Source: CAZOZZ01 sp965247425 (GTDB lineage: Bacteria; Acidobacteriota; Terriglobia; 20CM-2-55-15). From it: a DNA stretch of 64,000 bases. The stretch's first letter is position 1, and each line of letters starts with the position of its first letter. The stretch is from the NCBI GenBank assembly GCA_965247425.1, contig OZ252023.1, positions 1,984,001 to 2,048,000 on the forward strand. Direction: 5' to 3'. A model generated the notes under the pieces. The model was not told the origin of the DNA. It did not search any database and saw only the letters and a program-made list of their open reading frames with translations. Below, piece by piece: positions 33,546-42,639 of the stretch. Both the position numbers and the translations under genes were made by a program.

Positions 33546-33567
33546 GGACGGAGCAAGCTCCGTCCCT
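33546..33567. terminator. Short perfect hairpin downstream of the solute-binding protein gene
   Basis: GGGACGGAGC and GCTCCGTCCC form a perfect 10-bp stem with a 2-base AA loop, five bases past the stop codon (33572-33574) of the minus-strand gene. There is no T-run, so it is either a Rho-type/processing hairpin or a REP-like palindrome; a classical intrinsic terminator is not shown. Confidence 0.5.
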
Positions 33568-33571
33568 GCTG

Positions 33572-35083
33572 CTACAACGGGTCGATCCAGATCTGGTTCA
33601 GGAATTCATAGTCCCCCGTCGGCGACAGCTTCATTCCCTGAATCCTCGTGTTAAAGACACACACGGTGTTGGGGTACCAGAGGCTGACATAGGGGAGGTC
33701 CAGGGCAATCGTCTGCTGCACCAGGGCATAGTATTCCTTCCGTTTTTCCTGATCGACTTCGCGCCGGGCCAGCTCCACCCAATTGTCGATGTCCGGGTTT
33801 GAATAGCGGCCACGGTTTCGCCCGTTTGGCGGCACCATTTCCGAGTGGAAGATGCTGTTGAAGATGTCCGGATCGTTGTTGCCGCCGATCCAGCGCAGGG
33901 AATAGATCTGAAAATTGCCGGCAAGGACATCCGCGAAGAACGTCCCGAACTCGTTGGACCGGATTCCCATGCTGATTCCGACGTCCTTCAGCTGCTGTTG
34001 GAGGACGGTGGCGACCAGGAGGCCGGTTTCGTCGGTCGAAGTCCTGTAGGTGAAAGACAGATCCTCGTAACCCGCCTCCCTGAGCAGCTCCCGGGCGCGT
34101 TCCGGATCGTAGTCGTAACGATCCACGCCATCGAAATAGGCCCAGTTTCCCGGAGGAAGCACCGAGTCGGCCCGACGCGCCTGGTTTCCGAGGAGGTCTC
34201 GAATGATGGAATCGCGATCGACCGCATGGGCGATGGCGCGCCGGACGTTCACATTGGCGAACGCCGGATCCTCGAGGTTGAAGGCGAGGTACTGGTAGTT
34301 GGTCCCATCTTCGTTCATCACTGCCAGTTCCGCTTCATCACCGAGAGCCTCGACCATGTCGGGAGGCAAAACGTTCAAGGCGATGTCGACTGTTCCTTTT
34401 CTCAATTCCAACGCCCGGACGATGGCCTCGGGGACGATCTTGAAACGCACGGCCTCAATCCGGGGTTGTACGCCGTAGTAATCCGGGTTGCTTCGGAGAA
34501 AGACTTCTTCGTCCCGTCGGTAGTGTTCGAAGACGAACGGGCCCGACCCGATCGGGTGTTGGGCGAGTTCGGAGCCCGCCCCTGCCGGCACGATGCCGAT
34601 TGCGCCTGAAGTCAGGTTCCACAAGAATGGGGCAAACGGCTCCTTCAGGCTGAAACGCACCGTAAGGTCGTCCACCGCTTCGATTTCCTCGACGAGCAGG
34701 TAAGTGCCCAGCTTGGGCGTCTCGACCGAGCGATTGAGGATGGAACGAAACGTGTAGATAACGTCCCGCGCCGTCAAGAGGCGTCCATCGTGAAAGCGGA
34801 CCCCCCTGCGGAGATGGAAGATGTAGGTTGTGGGATCGGGTATATCCCAGCTTTCGGCCAGATCCGGAACAATCGCCGACGATTCGTCGCGTCGGACCAG
34901 GGAACTGAAGATCAGTGACCCTATTCGCTCCGAGGAGGCGTCCAACCCGATCCGTGGATCCAGGTTCAACGGAGGGTTCTCGATCGCAAGCGTGACAGCG
35001 TCGGGCGTCGGCGGGGCGACGCAGCCTGACAAGAGAACGGCCAAGAGGATCAGGAGGAGATGGCTTAAAGAACCAAAAGTCAC
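33572..35083 (-). CDS. Peptide/nickel-type ABC transporter solute-binding lipoprotein
   Basis: The 503-residue protein starts with GTG and has a lipoprotein signal peptide (HLLLILLAVLLSGC, lipobox LLSGC, Cys about 21). The mature part is an SBP_bac_5 fold: LDPRIGLDASSERIGSLIFSSLVRRDE, LAESWDIPDPTTYIFHLRRGVRFHDGRLLTARDV and NVNVRRAIAHAVDR are typical of oligopeptide- or dipeptide-binding proteins. No permease or ATPase genes accompany it here, so transport partners and the ligand are unknown. Confidence 0.92.
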   Translation of the reverse strand: MTFGSLSHLLLILLAVLLSGCVAPPTPDAVTLAIENPPLNLDPRIGLDASSERIGSLIFSSLVRRDESSAIVPDLAESWDIPDPTTYIFHLRRGVRFHDGRLLTARDVIYTFRSILNRSVETPKLGTYLLVEEIEAVDDLTVRFSLKEPFAPFLWNLTSGAIGIVPAGAGSELAQHPIGSGPFVFEHYRRDEEVFLRSNPDYYGVQPRIEAVRFKIVPEAIVRALELRKGTVDIALNVLPPDMVEALGDEAELAVMNEDGTNYQYLAFNLEDPAFANVNVRRAIAHAVDRDSIIRDLLGNQARRADSVLPPGNWAYFDGVDRYDYDPERARELLREAGYEDLSFTYRTSTDETGLLVATVLQQQLKDVGISMGIRSNEFGTFFADVLAGNFQIYSLRWIGGNNDPDIFNSIFHSEMVPPNGRNRGRYSNPDIDNWVELARREVDQEKRKEYYALVQQTIALDLPYVSLWYPNTVCVFNTRIQGMKLSPTGDYEFLNQIWIDPL

Positions 35084-35205
35084 GATGTCAGGGTATCACC
35101 GCCTGGTCCGCCCGAGGTCCCCTGGGGGACAGCGTGTCGGGGCGTCCCTCCGTGGGCGCCCGCGTTAATGACGAAACCCGACAGGGCTGCTCTTATTCAG
35201 GATGA

Positions 35206-36300
35206 CTAACGGGCTGGCACTTTTTCGACTGCTGCGATGGAGTCTCTGAGTTTTACGATCTGACGGCTGAGGCGGGCCTTCATATGCGGCCGATAACGGA
35301 GAGGTGCGAACTCGATGCGCTGCTTTCGGTCGAGAATGCGTTCGACGGACTCATCGACCCGTTGCCTTACTTTGGCTTTCGAACGGGCCGCACTTACCAG
35401 GTGGTCGAATGCGTTTTTGAGAAGGGGCGTGGTCTGGGAAAACAGGAACATGTCGTTGCCCGCGTCCAGTGCGCGGAGGAATGTGGCCGGCGTCAGACCG
35501 GTGGAAGTGACCGCGCCCATCGTGAGGTCGCCCGTCACGATTACACCCTCAAAACCAACGGTTTTGCGCAACAGTCCGTCGACGACCCTTTTGGAAAGGG
35601 AAGCGGGCACCGGCCGGATGTCTCCCAGGCCGGGGTAATGGCCGTTCGACACCATGATCAGGTCGAGTTCGCCGGCCAGGGAGTCGAAGGGCACCACGTC
35701 CTCGACGAGGATCTCACGCCGGGTCCGTTCGACGCGTGGCAGAACGAAGTGTGGGTCCCGCGCTGCACCGCCGAGGCCGGGAAAATGTCCCCCGCACGCA
35801 AGGATTTTCTTTCGGCGGAATTCGTCGAGAACGACTCGCCCGAGGCGGGCGACTTCGGCCGCGGCGGCGCCCATCGTCCGGTCTCGCACGATGGACTGAG
35901 GCAAGCCGAGGTCCAGTACGGGGGCCAGGTTCATGTTGAAGCCCGCAGCTTCGAGCTCGGCGGCGATCAACCGTGCTCCGGACCTCACCGCCGCCGTTCC
36001 CTGGTCGGCAAGTTCGGCAACGGATGGAATCGGCGCGATAACGTGTTTGAGACGGTCCAGCGCGCCGCCTTCGTGGTTGATGGCCAGAAAGAGAGGAAGG
36101 TCGGCCTCGCCCTGGAGCCGGAGGTTGAGATTGTATATCTGATCCAGGCTCTCGATGTTTCTCTGAAGAAGCAGGAAGCCGCCCGGACGGACGTGCTTCA
36201 GAATGCCGGTGGATTCGGCATCGGGTTCGGTCCCCTGGAAGCCGACAAAAAAGAGCTGGCCGACTTTTTCTTCCAGTGTCAGTCGCGCGATATCTTTCAT
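35206..36300 (-). CDS. Glycoside hydrolase family 3, NagZ-like, with altered active-site residues
   Basis: I use the ATG at 36300 (364 residues); an upstream TTG is possible. EEKVGQLFFVGFQGT and PGGFLLLQRN match NagZ-type beta-N-acetylglucosaminidases, which trim peptidoglycan-derived muropeptides. The nucleophile Asp (D258, VTGDLTMGAV) is present, and the loop His of D-x-H is kept (RDPH). But the KHFPG motif reads GGHFPG (Lys to Gly at 171) and the DQEGG substrate motif reads NHEGG. These changes touch sugar-binding residues, so the protein may have a different substrate or little activity. Confidence 0.75.
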   Translation of the reverse strand: MKDIARLTLEEKVGQLFFVGFQGTEPDAESTGILKHVRPGGFLLLQRNIESLDQIYNLNLRLQGEADLPLFLAINHEGGALDRLKHVIAPIPSVAELADQGTAAVRSGARLIAAELEAAGFNMNLAPVLDLGLPQSIVRDRTMGAAAAEVARLGRVVLDEFRRKKILACGGHFPGLGGAARDPHFVLPRVERTRREILVEDVVPFDSLAGELDLIMVSNGHYPGLGDIRPVPASLSKRVVDGLLRKTVGFEGVIVTGDLTMGAVTSTGLTPATFLRALDAGNDMFLFSQTTPLLKNAFDHLVSAARSKAKVRQRVDESVERILDRKQRIEFAPLRYRPHMKARLSRQIVKLRDSIAAVEKVPAR

Positions 36301-36375
36301 GTGCTGAGGCACCGACAACGATCCCCCTGCCGCCCTGTCCGGATTTAACCAGAACAGTATCGGGAGACTCCTCGC

Positions 36376-38991
36376 TCAGCTCTGGTCCAACTTGGCTCGC
36401 AGCTCGGCCAGAATCTGGAGGGCTTCAAATGGCGCCACATGATCCAGATCCAGCTCGCGTACGCGAGTCCTCAACTCTTCCTCCTCTGGAGAAAAGAGCG
36501 AGAGCTGATTGATAACAATACGTTTCTTACGTCTGGCTCGAAGTGTCAGATTATCCGACAACTCGTGCTCGGTGTCTTCATGTTTTTTTAGAATCTCTCG
36601 CGCGCGTCCGATCACGGAAGCTGGAATTCCGGCCATCCGGGCCACTTCGATGCCGTAGCTGCGGTCCGCCGCTCCGGCTTCGACCTTGCGCAGGAAGATA
36701 ATCCGGTTGTCGACTTCCTTGACCGTCAGGTGGAAGTTCTGAATGCCTGGAAGCAGGTCCGCCAGCTCGGTCAGCTCATGGTAATGTGTTGCAAACAACG
36801 TCTTTGCGTGGATGTGGGACTGAATGTGTTCGACCACCGCCCAGGCGATCGACAGGCCGTCAAAGGTGGCCGTGCCCCGGCCCACTTCATCGAGTATGAC
36901 CAGGCTCTTCGCCGTGGCCGAGTTCAAGATGATGGCGGCTTCGGTCATCTCCACCATGAAAGTCGACCGACCGCGCGCCAGGTTGTCGGAAGCCCCGATA
37001 CGCGTAAAAACGCGATCGATGACTGGAAAACGGACCAGCTGAGCGGGGACGAAGGATCCCATCTGGGCCAGTATGACGATCAACGCGTTCTGGCGGAGGA
37101 ACGTCGATTTGCCTCCCATGTTCGGCCCCGTGATGATCTGGATCCGGTTGTCGGCATCGTTCAAGAACAGATCGTTCGGGACAAAGCGTTCTGCGCGGTG
37201 GTCCTCGGCCAACGCCTCGAGAACGACGTGTCGGCCCTTGCGAATCAGGAGGGCGGTGTCGGTGGAGATTTCCGGCCTGGAATAGCCGAATTTGCGGGCC
37301 AGGAGGGCGAAACCCGACAGGACGTCGCACTGGGCCACGACGGATGCAGACATGCGAATCCGGGAGGAGCCTGCGGCGATTCGGGCCCGGACGTTTTCAA
37401 AGAGTTCTTTCTCCAGGGTCGTAATCCTTTCCTCGGCCGTCAGGATCTTCTCTTCGTATTCCTTGAGTTCCTGCGTGATGAACCTCTCGGCTCCGACCAG
37501 GGTCTGCTTTCGAACGTAGTCGTCGGGAGCAAGGTGCAGGTTGGCCCTGGAGATCTCGATGTAGTACCCGAAGACCCTGTTGAATCGGACCTTCAGTGAT
37601 CCGATTCCAGTCCGTTGTTTCTCTCGTTTTTCGAGAGCCGCCAGGTAGGACTTGCTGTTCCGTGAGATCTGTCGCAGTTCGTCCAGAGGCTCGTCGTAAC
37701 CATCCCGGATAACCCCACCATCCGCCAGGGTGAGGGCCGGTTCGTCCTTGATAGCCTCGGAGAGAAGACCGTGGAGGTCTTCGAGCAAGTCCAGTTCTTC
37801 GAAAAGCTGATCGAAACGCGCGGACTCCGACCGGTCCAGCAGGGCGCCGATGCCGGGCAATCTACCAAACGAATTTCGGAGGGCGACCAACTCTCTCGGT
37901 GTTGTCGTCCCGACGGTGACCTTGCTGAGCAACCTTTCGATGTCGGACATACCATCCAGGCTGTTCCTGAATTCTTCGAGCCGGGCGCTCGAAGAGACCA
38001 ACTCGCCCACCGCGTCCTGCCGCAGGACGATCTCGGCGGGTGTGATTGAGGGCCTCAGCAGCCAGCTCCGTACGAGGCGGGCGCCCATGCCCGTGGACGT
38101 ACGGTCGATCACGCCAAGCAGCGTCTCGCTTCGTGCTCCGCTGGCGGACTCCACCAGATCGAGGTTTCGAATCGACGACGCGTCGAGGATCATGTAGTCG
38201 GCCGACTCGCTGCAGGTCAAGCTCGTGATGTGTTCGAGGCCGGTCTTCTGGGTTCTGCGTGCGTAGTGGATCAGTGCTCCCGCCGCGCCGACCGCCAGAG
38301 GCTTGTCGGTGCAGCCAAAGCCTGTGAGGTCTGTCGTAGCAAATTGATCTCGCAAGATCCGCGTGGCGGCATCTTCGTCGAAGATCCATTCGTCCAGGGG
38401 CGTCCGCACACAGCCATCGAGACTCGGCAAACCGGCTTCGCCGTCTCTGGGGAAGACGACCTCACGAGGGCTGAAGTGCTCGACATCGAGGAACAGTTGA
38501 TCCCATCGATCGGGCGCGTCCGATTCGGATATTCGAAACTCCCCTGTCGAGACGTCGAGGAAAGCCGTGCCGAGGGAGCCCTCACGGTCGACGAGGGCAA
38601 GGAGATAATTGTTTTTTCCCGGCGTCAGGACGGTCATGTCCGTGACGGTCCCTGGCGTGATGATGCGGGATATCTCTCTCGGGACCAGCTTCACGCCTTT
38701 CCGGGGTGGGGCGGTCTGATCGCAAATCGCGACCTTGTGTCCTTTTCCGAGGAGTTTCGCGATGTAGCCTTCGGCCGCATGATACGGAACCCCACACATC
38801 GGTACCGGGGATCCGCTGTCCTTATGACGTGCCGTCAAGGTAATCTCAAGGTCTCGGGACGCCGTGACCGCATCGTCATAGAACATTTCGTAAAAATCCC
38901 CAAGGCGGAACAGCAGAAGCGTGTCCGGCACCTCCTCCTTGATGGAGAAGTACTGCCGCATCATCGGGGTAGGTTCCTTGTCTTTGGGCAT
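36376..38991 (-). CDS. mutS: DNA mismatch repair protein MutS
   Basis: I use the ATG at 38991, giving 871 residues; the frame extends 15 codons further up to 39036. The N-terminal mismatch-binding motif is RLGDFYEMFYDDA (Phe-x-Glu). The clamp region and core follow, then the ABC-type ATPase with Walker A TGPNMGGKSTFLRQ, Walker B SLVILDEVGRGTATFDGLS and FATHYHELTEL. MutS recognises mismatches and recruits MutL. It stands alone between a NagZ-like gene and a long palindromic intergenic element. Confidence 0.97.
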   Translation of the reverse strand: MPKDKEPTPMMRQYFSIKEEVPDTLLLFRLGDFYEMFYDDAVTASRDLEITLTARHKDSGSPVPMCGVPYHAAEGYIAKLLGKGHKVAICDQTAPPRKGVKLVPREISRIITPGTVTDMTVLTPGKNNYLLALVDREGSLGTAFLDVSTGEFRISESDAPDRWDQLFLDVEHFSPREVVFPRDGEAGLPSLDGCVRTPLDEWIFDEDAATRILRDQFATTDLTGFGCTDKPLAVGAAGALIHYARRTQKTGLEHITSLTCSESADYMILDASSIRNLDLVESASGARSETLLGVIDRTSTGMGARLVRSWLLRPSITPAEIVLRQDAVGELVSSSARLEEFRNSLDGMSDIERLLSKVTVGTTTPRELVALRNSFGRLPGIGALLDRSESARFDQLFEELDLLEDLHGLLSEAIKDEPALTLADGGVIRDGYDEPLDELRQISRNSKSYLAALEKREKQRTGIGSLKVRFNRVFGYYIEISRANLHLAPDDYVRKQTLVGAERFITQELKEYEEKILTAEERITTLEKELFENVRARIAAGSSRIRMSASVVAQCDVLSGFALLARKFGYSRPEISTDTALLIRKGRHVVLEALAEDHRAERFVPNDLFLNDADNRIQIITGPNMGGKSTFLRQNALIVILAQMGSFVPAQLVRFPVIDRVFTRIGASDNLARGRSTFMVEMTEAAIILNSATAKSLVILDEVGRGTATFDGLSIAWAVVEHIQSHIHAKTLFATHYHELTELADLLPGIQNFHLTVKEVDNRIIFLRKVEAGAADRSYGIEVARMAGIPASVIGRAREILKKHEDTEHELSDNLTLRARRKKRIVINQLSLFSPEEEELRTRVRELDLDHVAPFEALQILAELRAKLDQS

Positions 38992-39069
38992 GGAGTCTCT
39001 ACGGTACATCTGACGATTCACCACATCATACGGCATGCCAAGGCATGTCGGGTCCCATCGGGTCTTTCG

Positions 39070-39374
39070 CAGCCCGTGGTGGAAGTCTGTAGGGTCGCGT
39101 TACGAGCGCCATGGGGCTAGATGCAAGGCGCCACGACGACGTCGATGTGCCCATCGAAGACGGCGATGGTTCCCATCGAAGACGTCGATGCTCTTCATCG
39201 GACGTCACGCCGCAGCTGGCCCCATGCCGTCGACACCCGAAGGGCGCAGGGGTCTTCGGGTTACAGGCTTTGTCATTCGTCGGTCACGATGAGAAAGCAT
39301 CGTTCCGCTCCTCATTTCGCGCCGGTGACCCGAATACCCCTGCGCGCGACCCTACAGACTGCCACCACGGGCTG
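39070..39374. repeat. Palindromic intergenic element upstream of tsaB
   Basis: The 400-base gap between mutS and tsaB is dominated by nested inverted repeats. Outer arms 39072-39099 and 39345-39372 match in 27 of 28 positions (GCCCGTGGTGG..AGTCTGTAGGGTCGCG). An inner pair, GCGCAGGGGTCTTCGGGT at 39244-39261 and its reverse complement at 39328-39345 with one mismatch, lies near the right arm. Between them two CCCATCGAAGACG repeats occur around 39148-39190. The frames found here do not resemble proteins. No clear target duplication is seen. It could be a decayed MITE or an RNA-structure element. Confidence 0.7.
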
Positions 39375-39436
39375 TTATGCCTTTTGGATTTTTCCATCCG
39401 GGCTGGTTCGCGTAAGATTCTATCCGGAACGTAACA

Positions 39437-40090
39437 ATGAACGTGCTTGCCGTAGATACAAGTTCCGACCATGGAAGCGTTGCCGTCACCGCGGACGGTG
39501 AGCCTTTGGGTGAAGTGCGTCTCATCTCTTCGATCCAGCATTCAGAGCGGCTGTTCCGGTCGATCGACTTTCTCTTCGAACACGTCGACTTGACGCTGGA
39601 CCACATCGATTTGTTTGCTGCCGCCCGCGGACCGGGTTCGTTTACCGGATTGCGCGTCGGTTTGGCTGCCATGGCAGGGTTTGCGTTTGCGAACAACAAA
39701 CCCAGTGCAGGCATTTCCACCCTGGCGGCCGTCGCATGGCAGGTGGGTCGGACCGATTCTTCGATCGCCCCGGTACTCGATGCACGTCGTGGAGAGATTT
39801 ATACAGCGTTGTTCCGGCGAGAAGGCGAAGCACTTGTTGAACTTCACCCTGCAGCCGTGCTAAAACCCGCCCAATGGATTTCCATTTTGCCGGAAAGCGA
39901 GATCTCTTTTTGCGGAAACGGAGTGATGAAGTATCGGTCTATGTTCGACGGTAAAGCGGACTCGAAGGTCGTCGCTTCGGACCCGTACCTTGCCGTGACC
40001 ATCGCTCGGATGGTGATGACATCGAATCGGCAGGATCTGGACCCTTTCTACATCCGCAAGTCCGATGCGGAAGCAGGGAAGGAGATCTGA
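39437..40090 (+). CDS. tsaB: tRNA threonylcarbamoyladenosine biosynthesis protein TsaB
   Basis: The 217-residue protein begins MNVLAVDTSSDHGSVAV and has the ASKHA-type segment LFAAARGPGSFTGLRVGLAAMAGFAFA and PVLDARRGEIYTALF. TsaB is a non-catalytic homologue of TsaD that scaffolds the t6A37-synthesising complex with TsaE. It is two bases ahead of rimI. tsaC is at 30331-30975. Confidence 0.95.
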   Translation: MNVLAVDTSSDHGSVAVTADGEPLGEVRLISSIQHSERLFRSIDFLFEHVDLTLDHIDLFAAARGPGSFTGLRVGLAAMAGFAFANNKPSAGISTLAAVAWQVGRTDSSIAPVLDARRGEIYTALFRREGEALVELHPAAVLKPAQWISILPESEISFCGNGVMKYRSMFDGKADSKVVASDPYLAVTIARMVMTSNRQDLDPFYIRKSDAEAGKEI

Positions 40091-40091
40091 C

Positions 40092-40568
40092 ATGAAAGCG
40101 GTGTCGGTCAAAGTCCGGGGAGCCCGCAGGGAAGACATCGATCGAATCGTCGAGATCGAACGATCCTGGGTCCACCTGTCTCACTGGTCGATCGACGCGT
40201 ACCGGCGCCTCGTCAATGAGGATAGTTTTACCTCCAGTTTTGTCGCCGAATCCGAAGACCCGGACGGGAGCTTGTCCATCGTAGGTTTTGTGATCTTCCA
40301 CCTGGCGGAGAACATCTCTGAAATCTACAACATCGCAGTGGACGAGGGCCACGCCCGCTCCGGCATCGGAACGTTCCTCCTGCAGGCCGTCATCGAGTCC
40401 GTCCTTGTGGATGGAGCACGTAAACTCATGCTGGAAGTTCGGAAATCGAACGCGGGGGCCATCAAATTCTACCGGCGATTCAAGTTCATGATCGTGGGCG
40501 AACGGACGGACTATTATTCCAATCCGGTCGAGGATGCGTTCGTGATGGAGCGGGATCTGAGGTTGTGA
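40092..40568 (+). CDS. rimI: Ribosomal-protein-alanine N-acetyltransferase RimI
   Basis: With the ATG at 40092 the protein has 158 residues. It is a GNAT fold: RGARREDIDRIVEIE, the acetyl-CoA loop YNIAVDEGHARSGIGTFLLQ (R/Q-x-x-G-x-G/A), LEVRKSNAGAIKFYRRFKFMIVGERTDYY and a terminal ERDL. RimI acetylates the N-terminal alanine of ribosomal protein S18; tsaB-rimI is a widely conserved pair, which supports this over other GNAT roles. Confidence 0.9.
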   Translation: MKAVSVKVRGARREDIDRIVEIERSWVHLSHWSIDAYRRLVNEDSFTSSFVAESEDPDGSLSIVGFVIFHLAENISEIYNIAVDEGHARSGIGTFLLQAVIESVLVDGARKLMLEVRKSNAGAIKFYRRFKFMIVGERTDYYSNPVEDAFVMERDLRL

Positions 40569-40603
40569 TTTAGTAGGTCGGCGTAAGAACTCCTGTTTGT
40601 CGA

Positions 40604-40630
40604 TAATGATTCGGCTCGTGTGTCCGATAA
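40604..40630 (+). promoter_or_regulatory. Sigma28-like flagellar promoter
   Basis: TAAT at 40604-40607 is followed after exactly 15 bases by TCCGATAA at 40623-40630, agreeing with the FliA/sigma28 consensus TAAA-N15-GCCGATAA in 3 of 4 and 7 of 8 positions. It lies 70 bases ahead of the flagellin start codon. A GAGGACGAAAC ribosome binding region precedes the ATG. Confidence 0.6.
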
Positions 40631-40699
40631 GATAGTTGACTGGCCCCCGCCGGTCTTCCGATACGGACATCGGAAAACCAACGTCATTGAGGACGAAAC

Positions 40700-41527
40700 A
40701 TGAGCTTTTCGGTAGTTACCAACCTCCCGTCGATCAATGCGCAAGCTCGGCTGATCCAAACAAGCAATGGCCTGCAGAAGACGCTGTCTCGACTCAGTTC
40801 CGGTCTCCGGATCAACAGTTCGGCCGATGATGCAGCCGGATTGTCCGTCGCCAACCGACACCGTCTGGACAACACGGGCCTGACGGTCGGCATCCGCAGC
40901 GCGAATGATGCCATCAGCAAGCTACAGATCGAAGACGGTGCGATGAACAACATCTCGTCGCTGCTGGACCGTGCCCTGACCCTGGCCAGCCAGGCGGCGT
41001 CGGACACCTTTACCTCTTCCCGAAGCAGTCTGGACACCGAGTTCAGCTCTGTTCTGGCGGAAATCACAAGAAACGCGAAAGCCGCAGGGCTAGAGACCGG
41101 CAATGCCAACCTCAACACCCGGTCCGTCTTCGTTGGAAACACGCAGACCAACACGACCGCCGCGGTCAGCTTTGTTTCGTTCGCTCTGACGACAGCGATC
41201 GATGACGAAGGACTGGGCATCAGCTCCCAGAACATCACGAGCCAGTCCAACGCCGCTGCTGCCATCACCGCCATCCAGGCCGCGGTCGGCACCCTGGGCA
41301 CTGTTCAGGGACGAACTGGCGCGGCGATGAACCGGTTGCAGTTTGCCATCGCGCAGGCCCAGACCATGTCTGTCAGCGTGCAGGCGTCCGAATCCCGGAT
41401 TCGAGACGCGAACATCGCCGCGGAGGCCGCAGCTCTAACCAAATTCAACATCTTGACTCAGAGTGGTTTGGCCGCACTGTCTCAGGCGAACCAATCCGCG
41501 CAGTCCGTCTTGACGCTGTTGCAGTAG
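40700..41527 (+). CDS. fliC: Flagellin
   Basis: The 275-residue protein keeps the two conserved helical ends: NLPSINAQARLIQTSNGLQKTLSRLSSGLRINSSADDAAGLSVANR at the N-terminus and the C-terminal AQTMSVSVQASESRIRDANIAAEAAALTKFNILTQSGLAALSQANQS. The central exposed domain is only about 100 residues, so this is a minimal flagellin with small D1/D2 surface. It is exported through the flagellar type III apparatus and assembles into the filament. No other flagellar genes are in the window. Confidence 0.95.
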   Translation: MSFSVVTNLPSINAQARLIQTSNGLQKTLSRLSSGLRINSSADDAAGLSVANRHRLDNTGLTVGIRSANDAISKLQIEDGAMNNISSLLDRALTLASQAASDTFTSSRSSLDTEFSSVLAEITRNAKAAGLETGNANLNTRSVFVGNTQTNTTAAVSFVSFALTTAIDDEGLGISSQNITSQSNAAAAITAIQAAVGTLGTVQGRTGAAMNRLQFAIAQAQTMSVSVQASESRIRDANIAAEAAALTKFNILTQSGLAALSQANQSAQSVLTLLQ

Positions 41528-41651
41528 CAGGTTTTAGTCACGGTACTCTTTTCTCTACTGGCTCCTCACCGTTGAATCGAACCGGGGCGTGTGGTAGTGT
41601 GGCCGCTGGATGAGACCTGAACCTTCTAGCCGCCAGGGAGGACCGAACATA

Positions 41652-41894
41652 ATGACGAATGAGGAGGAGATCAAAGAGTATCTGCTCTCCAACAATCCGG
41701 ATTTTCGTAGCCTTGTTGAGAAACATCAGTCTTTCAAGATGAAGCTCCGGGAACTGGCCGACCGTCCCCACGTAACAAGTCACGATCAGCTCGAAGAAAT
41801 CGATCTCAAAAAAAGGAAACTCCATTTGAAAGATCAGATGTCTCGAATGATCCAGGAGTTTCGTCAAGGCCAGGTGAGTCACCAACATCCGTAG
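41652..41894 (+). CDS. DUF465 (YdcH-like) family protein
   Basis: With the ATG at 41652 the protein has 80 residues and no membrane segment. It is a helical-hairpin protein typical of DUF465: YLLSNNPDFRSLVEKHQSFKMKLREL, then DQLEEIDLKKRKLHLKDQMSRMIQEF. The heptad pattern suggests a coiled coil. Function unknown. It stands alone, 124 bases after flagellin. Confidence 0.8.
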   Translation: MTNEEEIKEYLLSNNPDFRSLVEKHQSFKMKLRELADRPHVTSHDQLEEIDLKKRKLHLKDQMSRMIQEFRQGQVSHQHP

Positions 41895-42030
41895 AAGAAA
41901 CTGCGGGAGAGGCTCGATTTCGTCTTTCCCGCAAGCTTCGACCTTCCATCAACACTTTCGATTAGAAAAGTATCAAATAAACTTCAAGTGACTTCCGTTT
42001 CCAAATAGGACAAGGACCTCCACCTGCCCG

Positions 42031-42639
42031 ATGGCACGAGACGCATTCCTATTCCTGGTCCCCCTGCTGGTGGCGACCGTAACGGCGCTCTGGCTTGGGT
42101 GGACGACGATTGCCGTGGTAGTGGCGATACTGGTCCTCTTTGTCGCCTTTTTCTTCCGTGATCCGGAACGCCCCATCTCTCCGGACCCATCCGTTATTGT
42201 GTCTCCAGCCGATGGGAGAATCGTTAGAATAGAGAAGGATGGGGCCGGGAACCGAATCAGCATTTTCCTGTCGATCTTCAACGTCCACGTAAACCGTTCT
42301 CCGTTGGCGGGCGAGGTGATCGATGTTCGGTACAAGCGAGGTCGTTTTCGGGCGGCCTTTAATCACCTTGCAAGCGTCGAGAACGAAAAGAACACGCTGA
42401 CGATCAAGGGCGACGAGGTGACCGTGGTGTGTTCTCAGATTGCGGGTCTGGTCGCGCGAAGGATCGTTTGCTGGAAGAGCCCGGGAAACCGGGTTCGGAA
42501 AGGGGATCGGATCGGACTGATCCGTTTCGGGTCCCGCGTCGATCTGACCGTCCCGGAACGTGTTACGATCGCTGTCCGGATTGGTGACCGTGTCAAGGGC
42601 GGAAGTTCGACGATCGGCACGATCAAGACACTGCCATGA
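42031..42639 (+). CDS. psd: Phosphatidylserine decarboxylase, PSD-A/B small type
   Basis: The 202-residue proenzyme has an N-terminal membrane helix pair, and conserved SPADGRIVRIEKD and IFLSIFNVHVNRSPLAG. It self-cleaves at a GSS/LGST-type site to give the pyruvoyl cofactor: here KGGSSTIGTIK near the C-terminus. The enzyme makes phosphatidylethanolamine. The stop overlaps the pssA start by four bases, giving the usual psd-pssA pair. Confidence 0.94.
   Translation: MARDAFLFLVPLLVATVTALWLGWTTIAVVVAILVLFVAFFFRDPERPISPDPSVIVSPADGRIVRIEKDGAGNRISIFLSIFNVHVNRSPLAGEVIDVRYKRGRFRAAFNHLASVENEKNTLTIKGDEVTVVCSQIAGLVARRIVCWKSPGNRVRKGDRIGLIRFGSRVDLTVPERVTIAVRIGDRVKGGSSTIGTIKTLP

Noticed and set aside
39111..39434. 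Open frames across the mutS-tsaB gap
   Set aside because: They run through nested inverted repeats, have no ribosome binding site and overlap one another in different frames.
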